11,363 nt of DNA from Desulfobacterales bacterium (GTDB taxonomy: Bacteria; Desulfobacterota; Desulfobacteria; Desulfobacterales; JAUWMJ01): assembly GCA_030613225.1 (NCBI GenBank), contig JAUWMJ010000047.1, positions 1-11,363 on the forward strand, in the 5' to 3' direction. The notes under the pieces were generated by a model. That model searched no databases, had not been told where the DNA came from, and saw nothing but the letters and a program-made list of their open reading frames with translations. Positions within the stretch are counted from its first letter, which is position 1. Every line of letters starts with the position of its first letter. Shown one piece after another: positions 6,875 to 11,363 of the stretch. Made by a program: the position numbers and the translations under genes.

Positions 6875-6927
6875 ACTCAGGTTATGAGGTTCAGGGTTCA
6901 CAGTTCACGGTTGGGTGTATCCTGAGT
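6875..6927. repeat. Inverted repeat flanking GTTCACAGTTCACGG repeats
   Basis: ACTCAGG (6875-6881) and CCTGAGT (6921-6927) are inverted copies. Between them are GGTTCAGGGTTCACAGTTCACGGTTG units, another recurrent intergenic motif. It fills part of the 174-base gap before the flavoprotein gene and could modulate read-through, but nothing shows that it does. Confidence 0.45.
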
Positions 6928-6998
6928 GACATGATGATCTCAGATAACTCATAGTTTACCAGTTTAACAGCTATCAACTCATCTGTTTAACCATGAAT

Positions 6999-7013
6999 CC
7001 CGCTTTCAGCGGG
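6999..7013. repeat. GC-rich hairpin CCCGC-TTTCA-GCGGG before the flavoprotein gene
   Basis: A perfect 5-bp stem with a 5-base loop lies 33 bases before the flavoprotein ATG. It is followed by AAACTTTGAAC rather than a T-tract, so it is a poor intrinsic terminator. It resembles a recurrent GAATCCCGC...GCGGGAAACTTTGAAC intergenic repeat. Confidence 0.45.
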
Positions 7014-7046
7014 AAACTTTGAACTTGAGTTACGAAAAAGGATAAA

Positions 7047-8537
7047 ATGAAAACAAATGCATCTTCTTTAAAGGATGTTTTGATCATCGGATCAGGTATA
7101 GGTGGGCTTACAACCGCTATTATTCTGGCCAAACTCGGTTATCACGTAACAGTTATAGAAAAAAACAGGCTTCCCGGCGGACTGACACGAAGCTATACGC
7201 GAAACGGGATTGAATGCTCCACAGGAGTTCATTACCTGGGATCTCTCGATGAAGGACAGATCCTGAGAAGATTTTTTGATTATTTTGATGTTACTTCGAA
7301 AATTCCGGTGGAAAGAATGGGGCAAAACGGTGTAATTGATAGATATCTTTTTAACACCGGGTTTATCAAAACAGGAACTTTCGATTTTCCGGAAGGGTTT
7401 GATGCATATGAACACAATTTAAAATCCACCTTTCCGGAGGAACAAAAGCAGATTTCAGCCATAATGAAACCGATGCGACAGGCTGCTGAAAAGTTACATT
7501 CTCTTGATCTTCTCTATTCAACCCAAAATGATTTATTACTGCTCGACCAGTTCAAACCATTAGGAGAAATCCTGACCAAATTAAATTGTTCACCGGGCTT
7601 AAAAAGTGTCCTGAGTGTTCCATCATGCTGGATAGGCGTTCCGGCAGAAGAATGCCCGGCTTTTTACCATAATATGGCTCTTGTTTCCTATTTATCCTCG
7701 TCCTGGAGATTGCAATGCAGCGGTTCACATATGGCGGATGTTTTTGCAGAACGTCTGAAATTACTGGGCGGCAGCATTATTCAAAGCGACAAAGTCAAAG
7801 AAATTCTAGTGGATTCGCGTATCGTAAAAGGTGTTCGCCTGAAGTCGGGCAAGGTATTGAATGCTCCCCTTGTTATCGGAGCTGTACATCCGAAAGTTGT
7901 CCTCGACATGTTGCCGGATGGAGCTGTAAAGCCTTCATACAGAAAAAGGATTTCAAATTTAAGAAATACATTTGGAATATTTTGCGTTCACGCAGAACTT
8001 GATGCTGCTTTTCATGAAGAAATACCGTACAATATCTTTAAAGTAGATACGGATAAATACGGGAATATCCCTGATATAAAATTTTATCAGATTCGAAAAA
8101 GTGAAAAAAGTGAAAAAAATATTTTAACAATTCTCACATCAGGCAAGTTAAATCGTTGGCACAAATGGGAAGATAGCAAAACAGGCCGCCGCGGCAAGGA
8201 TTATCTTGAGGAAAAAGATAAACACTCCACGCAGTTAATTGATGAGGCACAGGAAATATTAGGGCCTTTTAAAGGCTTGAAGATACTTGATGCCTATACA
8301 CCCCTGACCTTGCGGGACTGGGTAAACAGCCCCGAAGGCAGCGCATATGGTGTCCTTCGTTCTTCCAGCCAATTGCTTGCGGCAGCCCTGCTGAATCGTA
8401 CATCAGTAAAGGGTTTATTCCTTGCAGGTCAAAATGTTGTGGCGCCGGGAGTAATCGGGACGATAATGGGATCTTTCAGGACAGTTAAGACGATTATAGG
8501 CTCCGAACAATTTAATAAAAAAGTATTGGTGGGTTAA
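7047..8537 (+). CDS. FAD-dependent CrtI/RetSat-family oxidoreductase (phytoene desaturase-like)
   Basis: A 496-residue flavoprotein that adds or removes carbon-carbon double bonds in a hydrophobic polyene or isoprenoid chain. The N-terminal Rossmann dinucleotide fold is clear: GSGIGG at 15-20, the acidic Glu38 at the end of strand 2 for the FAD ribose, and PGG at 43-45. ECSTGVHYLG (about 56-65) matches the G-x-HYxG region of retinol-saturase-like members. The C-terminal GLFLAGQNVVAPGVIGTIMGS (456-476) is the family FAD/substrate motif. No carotenoid genes (crtB, crtE) are near, so its substrate is more likely the acyl chain made by the adjacent ACP/ketosynthase; this is inference from context. 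The ribosome-binding site AAGGA (7038-7042) lies four bases before the ATG. Direction of reaction, desaturation or saturation, cannot be told. Confidence 0.85.
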   Translation: MKTNASSLKDVLIIGSGIGGLTTAIILAKLGYHVTVIEKNRLPGGLTRSYTRNGIECSTGVHYLGSLDEGQILRRFFDYFDVTSKIPVERMGQNGVIDRYLFNTGFIKTGTFDFPEGFDAYEHNLKSTFPEEQKQISAIMKPMRQAAEKLHSLDLLYSTQNDLLLLDQFKPLGEILTKLNCSPGLKSVLSVPSCWIGVPAEECPAFYHNMALVSYLSSSWRLQCSGSHMADVFAERLKLLGGSIIQSDKVKEILVDSRIVKGVRLKSGKVLNAPLVIGAVHPKVVLDMLPDGAVKPSYRKRISNLRNTFGIFCVHAELDAAFHEEIPYNIFKVDTDKYGNIPDIKFYQIRKSEKSEKNILTILTSGKLNRWHKWEDSKTGRRGKDYLEEKDKHSTQLIDEAQEILGPFKGLKILDAYTPLTLRDWVNSPEGSAYGVLRSSSQLLAAALLNRTSVKGLFLAGQNVVAPGVIGTIMGSFRTVKTIIGSEQFNKKVLVG

Positions 8538-8539
8538 AA

Positions 8540-9403
8540 ATGTCTACAAAAAAAAAGGCCATAGTCTTTTCAGTAGCCTGGAATCTAATCCTCCTCACGG
8601 CTGGTGCTGTCGTTTTAGCTATCGGCATCAAAGCTGTTGCCATTCCCAATGGCTTCATCACCGGAGGGTTTTCAGGGCTTAGTCTGCTGATCTATTATGT
8701 CTTTAAAGGTTTATCTCCCGGGATCTGGTATTTTGTGCTGAACATACCGTTGTTTATCGCAGGCTGGATTTTTCTCAGCAGGCGGTTCTTTTTTTACAGT
8801 CTATTTGGTATGGTAGTGCTAACCGTGGCCATCGATCTGATACCGTTTACAATTCCAATTCATGACAAGCTGCTGGCGGCCCTTGCAGCCGGTGTTCTCA
8901 TTGGTGCCGGGGCAGGGACTTACCTTCATTCCTTTGGATCAGCTGGCGGATCAGATATAATTGCAATTATTCTCAACCAGAAATTCAATGTCAGCATCGG
9001 CAGGTTCTATTTCTATTTTAATCTGGTTCTCTTTGGTCTTAGTTTTGGTTTCATGGATATTGATATAATTCTTTTTTCTCTTATACTTTCCTTTGTCGTC
9101 TCCCAGGTAGCCGATTACTTCCTCAGCATGTTCAACCAGCGCAAAATGGTTATAATTATTTCCGACAGGGCCGATTCAATTGCTAAGGCTATCTTTGAAA
9201 AACTTAACAGGGGAAGCACCTTTTTGTTCGGACGCGGTGCATATACCGGCCGGCGCAAAAAGGTTATTATGACGGTGGTAAACAATTATCAGCTCAAGCG
9301 TCTGGAAGAAGCGGTATTCAATGTCGATTCAGACGCCTTCTTTATTACCGAAAACACCTTTAACGTCATCGGAAAGGGCTTCTCCCGTCGCAAGCAGTAT
9401 TAA
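8540..9403 (+). CDS. YitT-family integral membrane protein (YitT_membrane + DUF2179)
   Basis: A 287-residue inner-membrane protein. The first about 195 residues contain five to six hydrophobic helices (about 10-34, 42-56, 62-80, 84-103, 110-130 and 155-195) with the family motifs PNGFITGGFSGLSLL and GSAGGSDIIA. The C-terminal soluble domain (about 202-280) has GRGAYTGRRKKVIMTVV and DSDAFFITENTFNVIGKGF, typical of DUF2179. The length is normal for the family. Transport function is suspected for YitT proteins but the substrate is not established. The ATG follows the flavoprotein stop by two bases, and its likely ribosome-binding sequence (GGTGGG) lies in the end of that gene, so the two are translationally coupled. 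Involvement in moving or placing the pathway product is conjecture. Confidence 0.9.
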   Translation: MSTKKKAIVFSVAWNLILLTAGAVVLAIGIKAVAIPNGFITGGFSGLSLLIYYVFKGLSPGIWYFVLNIPLFIAGWIFLSRRFFFYSLFGMVVLTVAIDLIPFTIPIHDKLLAALAAGVLIGAGAGTYLHSFGSAGGSDIIAIILNQKFNVSIGRFYFYFNLVLFGLSFGFMDIDIILFSLILSFVVSQVADYFLSMFNQRKMVIIISDRADSIAKAIFEKLNRGSTFLFGRGAYTGRRKKVIMTVVNNYQLKRLEEAVFNVDSDAFFITENTFNVIGKGFSRRKQY

Positions 9404-9430
9404 CTTTTATCAAAATAGTGTAACTATCGC

Positions 9431-9489
9431 CAGCCTACTCCGCCGTAGCGGCTGCGAAGGCCGGGTAGTAGCGTAAGGTACGACGGCTG
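9431..9489. repeat. GC-rich palindromic intergenic block
   Basis: A GC-rich patch in AT-rich DNA with nested pairing: CAGCC (9431-9435) with GGCTG (9485-9489), CTAC (9435-9438) with GTAG (9464-9467), and CCGC (9440-9443) with GCGG (9448-9451). It starts 27 bases after the YitT stop. It resembles the CCTACTCCGCC...GCGAAGGCCGGGTAG repeats found between genes in many uncultured bacteria. Confidence 0.45.
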
Positions 9490-9545
9490 AATTTTAATTT
9501 AGAATTTGTTACGGCCATTTTTATAAGATCAGGCGACCTGCCCGC

Positions 9546-9567
9546 CAATTCATTTTTGTATGAATTG
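9546..9567. repeat. 8-bp-stem hairpin CAATTCAT/ATGAATTG
   Basis: CAATTCAT (9546-9553) pairs with ATGAATTG (9560-9567) across TTTTGT. The stem is AT-rich and no T-tract follows, so its role is unclear. Confidence 0.4.
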
Positions 9568-9707
9568 CTTTGTTCGCCCTTAGATATGGTATTGGGCTAA
9601 ATAGATACTATTACACATAACCCCGGCAATGGCAGCGGGTATTCAATGTTTTGGGGTGATTACAAGAACTCCCAGAAATACCCTCGGTGTCAAGTGTGTA
9701 CAAAGAC

Positions 9708-9723
9708 CACCCTTTAATGGGTG
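9708..9723. repeat. Short hairpin CACCC/GGGTG
   Basis: CACCC (9708-9712) and GGGTG (9719-9723) flank TTTAAT. The flanking sequence AAAGACCAC...GACCACAAAAAC also repeats GACCAC on both sides. No function is apparent. Confidence 0.35.
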
Positions 9724-9771
9724 ACCACAAAAACACCACTTTTGAGATATTTATTAACAAAACCTTTAAGA

Positions 9772-9803
9772 TTGATGAATTCGACTTTTTACGAATTCAT
9801 CAA
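9772..9803. repeat. Copy 3 of the GACTTTTTACGA repeat, perfect 12-bp-stem hairpin overlapping a stop codon
   Basis: TTGATGAATTCG (9772-9783) and CGAATTCATCAA (9792-9803) pair perfectly around ACTTTTTA. The right arm covers the last four sense codons and part of the stop codon of the minus-strand RQC-minor gene, so the repeat supplies that gene's C-terminal residues (...LMNS) and its TAA. On the minus strand the hairpin could help end transcription, but the loop rather than the tail carries the A/T run. Confidence 0.7.
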
Positions 9804-10364
9804 GGTTATGACTTGTCTGATTCTTTTTACAACCTTTTTATAATCAATTTTTTCCCATGCTTCCAATATTGGAATATATTTACTATTTTTTGTTTCCTCA
9901 ATTTTTTGTAATAACAACAAGATAAGCCCTCTGTCTTTATCTTTTAAATAACGCATATTGAAAAGCTCGGAACCACTTTCCAACATTTCATCAAAAGATC
10001 TCAACAATTCATCTGAGCAAGTCTCTTTTTCTATTTCCCATCCCTGAGGAGTAAAGACTAATAGTGGTAAGCGATAATCATATTCGATAGCTAAATATCG
10101 ATTAATAATGACCCAATCAATTCTTGCCAAGATATCATCCATACTTAAATTTCGATAAAATCCATAAGCAGGACATTTATCAAGGTTAAGTTCTAAGACT
10201 TTCTTTGATTTTGATCCCTTTAAGATTTTAGCTAACATTGTTCTGCCGCCACTCATTATCAGTTCATCAGCAGCACGTAAAATGGCTGCAATTTCATCAA
10301 GGGGCAGTTTCTTAACATCTTTTGCATCAAGGCTATATCTGACACGTTTTACTTTTTTACTCAT
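9789..10364 (-). CDS. RQC-minor-type winged-helix DNA-binding protein
   Basis: I recognise this 191-residue protein as like the RQC-minor-1 family, small proteins carrying the winged-helix (RQC) domain known from RecQ helicases without the helicase. The RQC-like part covers about residues 20-110: DEIAAILRAADELIMSGGRTMLAKILKGS, then SMDDILARIDWVI (recognition-helix region) and the wing around YDYRLPLLVFTPQGWEIE. The basic N-terminus (MSKKVKRVRY) also suits nucleic-acid binding. Residues 115-190 are helical, with KYIPILEAWEKIDYKKV resembling a HEAT-like repeat. Biological role is not established, though DNA-repair or conflict-related work is plausible. It stands alone between repeat elements; the stop codon lies in the 9772-9803 repeat and a 293-bp element starts 26 bases before the ATG. 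An AAGG lies 13 bases before the ATG, a longer spacing than usual. Confidence 0.8.
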   Translation of the reverse strand: MSKKVKRVRYSLDAKDVKKLPLDEIAAILRAADELIMSGGRTMLAKILKGSKSKKVLELNLDKCPAYGFYRNLSMDDILARIDWVIINRYLAIEYDYRLPLLVFTPQGWEIEKETCSDELLRSFDEMLESGSELFNMRYLKDKDRGLILLLLQKIEETKNSKYIPILEAWEKIDYKKVVKRIRQVITLMNS

Positions 10365-10390
10365 CTTGTTGTAATTACCTTCTTTAATAT

Positions 10391-10683
10391 TTACTCAAGT
10401 TTCGCACCCCTAAATTCCGTCGCTGTTAAGGGGTAAAAATAACATTTTTAAAGCGAAATCAATTTCTTATATTTTGCAAATGGCACCCGGCGGGTCATCC
10501 AACAGGATCAGGCGCAAACAAGATATAACATATTGGATTGAAAAAGGTATCAAGCATCAATTCTATATTTATGGATTGGCGCCGTTGTTAAAATCACCGG
10601 CAGTATATTTCGCTTTCAAAATTTATTTTTATTCCTTACCGTCTATGGCTTTGAATAGACGAAAGGGTGCGAAACTTGAGTAA
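10391..10683. mobile_element. Non-autonomous (MITE-like) element or insertion-sequence remnant with perfect 19-bp terminal inverted repeats
   Basis: TTACTCAAGTTTCGCACCC (10391-10409) is the exact reverse complement of GGGTGCGAAACTTGAGTAA (10665-10683). TAATAT is found immediately outside the left end (10385-10390) and again at the right end (10681-10686), overlapping the outer bases of the repeat; this may be a 6-bp target duplication. The 255 interior bases have no recognisable transposase; the one open frame (10474-10683) has no domain and reads through the right end. The size and intact ends indicate an element mobilised in trans, or a deletion derivative of a longer insertion sequence. 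Confidence 0.75.
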
Positions 10684-10880
10684 TATAATTCTAAATGCAC
10701 AGTATATGCCGTATCTACAACTTTTTTCTTCTCCTTTTGATAATGCTTTAAAATAAAGCTCTTTTGTGCCTTTGTGACTTAGTGGCTGAACTTTTACCTT
10801 TTTTTTAACCTCTGGAGATCTTTGACATTGCCACGCAGATACCATAAGGAGCATGGGCGGCAGCAAGAGAGGATATTTAG
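10684..10880. repeat. Spacer with a TGCCTTTGTGACTTAGTGGCTGAAC-type repeat
   Basis: The stretch carries TTTTGTGCCTTTGTGACTTAGTGGCTGAACTTTT (about 10762-10795), whose complement (GTTCAGCCACTAAGTCACAAAGGCAC) is a common intergenic repeat in Desulfobacterota. No gene is seen on either strand. Confidence 0.5.
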
Positions 10881-11034
10881 AGCTCGCGCAAAAATAACTT
10901 CACATTTTAAGCGCCGATGCATCCCGCATGGCTGCGTTGTGAAAGCTCGGAATATGCTTGATATTCCTACGCTTTCACGCCTTGCCATCCGGGCGCTTCA
11001 ACACTTAAAATTGCGAATTTATTTTTGCTCGAAC
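10881..11034. repeat. Large imperfect palindrome, about 150 bp
   Basis: Several blocks pair in nested order. Outer: GCAAAAATAA (10888-10897) with TTATTTTTGC (11019-11028), then CATTTTAA with TTAAAATTG. Middle: GCGCC (10911-10915) near GGGCGC (10991-10996), and ATGGC with GCCAT. Inner: GTGAAAGC...GGAATAT (about 10940-10955) with ATATTCC...GCTTTCAC (about 10961-10978). The centre is GCTTG. The GCGCC and ATGGC segments resemble GCGCCGGATGGCT at 4811-4823. It is non-coding and could fold into a long RNA or cruciform hairpin; it may be a MITE-like repeat. Confidence 0.65.
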
Positions 11035-11051
11035 CCTTAGATGGAACCAGG

Positions 11052-11363
11052 CTAGTAAATTCCAAACCCTTTCAGAACTTCAGTAATACCGAGCTTTTTA
11101 ACTTTCATCCTTAAAAATTCTGAAATTGTCGGCTGATAAGCCTTAACTTTGAGATACATATTTGCCTCACTGGGAGTTTTATGACCCTTTTTGTTGTTAC
11201 AAGGCTTGCATGCAGCCACACAATTATCAAAATCCGTCTTGCCGCCTCTGGATATTGGTACAATGTGATCAATTGTTAATTTATCTTTTTTAGCGCTGCA
11301 ATATGCACACTTAAAGCCATCTCTTACAAGAACGTTTCTCTTACTGAAAGGAACTCTTGTTCT
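11052..11363 (-). CDS. HNH endonuclease, C-terminal part (start lies beyond the window)
   Basis: The minus strand is open from the window edge to a TAG at 11052-11054, giving the last 103 residues. It carries a zinc-stabilised HNH (beta-beta-alpha metal) nuclease module: CAYC (fragment residues 19-22), then IDHIVPISRGGK with the catalytic His33, Asn47 in FDNC, and the second zinc pair in CKPCNNKKG (Cys52, Cys55, Asn56/57). The preceding VPFSKRNVLVRDGFKC is the usual lead-in of stand-alone bacterial HNH proteins. About 40 residues follow, ending ITEVLKGFGIY, with no other domain. Such proteins serve in restriction, defence, homing or phage biology; the target cannot be told. Upstream residues and neighbouring genes are not visible. 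Confidence 0.88.
   Translation of the reverse strand, partial: RTRVPFSKRNVLVRDGFKCAYCSAKKDKLTIDHIVPISRGGKTDFDNCVAACKPCNNKKGHKTPSEANMYLKVKAYQPTISEFLRMKVKKLGITEVLKGFGIY

Larger units (their letters stand above)
9404..9771. other. Intergenic spacer between convergent genes, no gene
   Basis: No coding sequence is convincing here; a 74-codon frame running into the next gene's antisense strand has no domain. The stretch contains a GC-rich structured block (9431-9489), an 8-bp hairpin (9546-9567) and a 5-bp hairpin (9708-9723). It separates the converging YitT and RQC-minor genes, so some of these structures may serve as terminators, but none has a classical stem plus T-tract. Confidence 0.55.

Noticed and set aside
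6999..7020. Intrinsic terminator dividing the acyltransferase and flavoprotein genes
   Set aside because: Stem of only 5 bp and no T-tract after it, so read-through is likely; kept only as a hairpin.
10474..10683. 69-codon frame inside the 293-bp inverted-repeat element, considered as a transposase fragment
   Set aside because: No DDE or other transposase motif, and it runs straight into the terminal inverted repeat.
10820..11040. Overlapping frames of 64-76 codons on both strands across the large palindrome
   Set aside because: They arise from the repeat sequence, show no domain and lack ribosome-binding sites.

Overview
The window looks like chromosomal DNA from an anaerobic, Desulfobacterota-like bacterium, probably a sulfate-reducing relative of the Desulfobacterales. 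This is inferred from gene content (a cobamide/iron-sulfur reductive dehalogenase, a stand-alone cyclic-nucleotide-binding protein, an RQC-minor-type DNA-binding protein) and from short intergenic repeats of a kind I associate with that group, such as ACCACAGAGGACAC, GTTCACAGTTCACGG and GACTTTTTACGA. No rRNA, tRNA or CRISPR array was seen.

Layout. 1-1140 (+): C-terminal bulk of a reductive dehalogenase catalytic subunit whose N-terminus lies outside the window. 1418-2629 (-): a short amidohydrolase-3 (YtcJ-like) protein, convergent with it. 2630-3476: an 850-base gene-poor stretch holding a hairpin and a tandem 22-bp repeat. 3477-3932 (+): a one-domain cyclic-nucleotide-binding protein with a strong Shine-Dalgarno. 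3933-4505: a repeat-rich spacer with a MITE-like inverted-repeat element and a good sigma70-type promoter. 4506-9403 (+): five co-directional genes, namely acyl carrier protein, FabF-like ketosynthase, PlsC-like acyltransferase, CrtI/RetSat-like FAD oxidoreductase and YitT-family membrane protein. 9404-9788: spacer with GC-rich and AT-rich hairpins. 9789-10364 (-): an RQC-minor-type winged-helix protein. 10365-11051: two repeat elements, a 293-bp element with perfect 19-bp terminal inverted repeats and a roughly 150-bp imperfect palindrome. 11052-11363 (-): C-terminal part of an HNH endonuclease, cut by the window edge.

The most interesting unit is the five-gene block. ACP, ketosynthase, acyltransferase and a carotenoid-desaturase-type flavoprotein together suggest an acyl chain that is extended on a dedicated ACP, redox-modified and transferred to an alcohol or glycerol acceptor. 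No ketoreductase, dehydratase or thioesterase lies nearby, so it would have to borrow these from primary fatty-acid synthesis or act on preformed chains. The product cannot be read from the sequence. The upstream cyclic-nucleotide-binding protein could sense a signal for this block, but it lacks a DNA-binding domain and is separated from it by 573 bases.

The intergenic DNA is as notable as the genes. At least one short repeat family (core GACTTTTTACGA) occurs three times, once between ACP and ketosynthase genes and once forming the stop codon of the RQC-minor gene.
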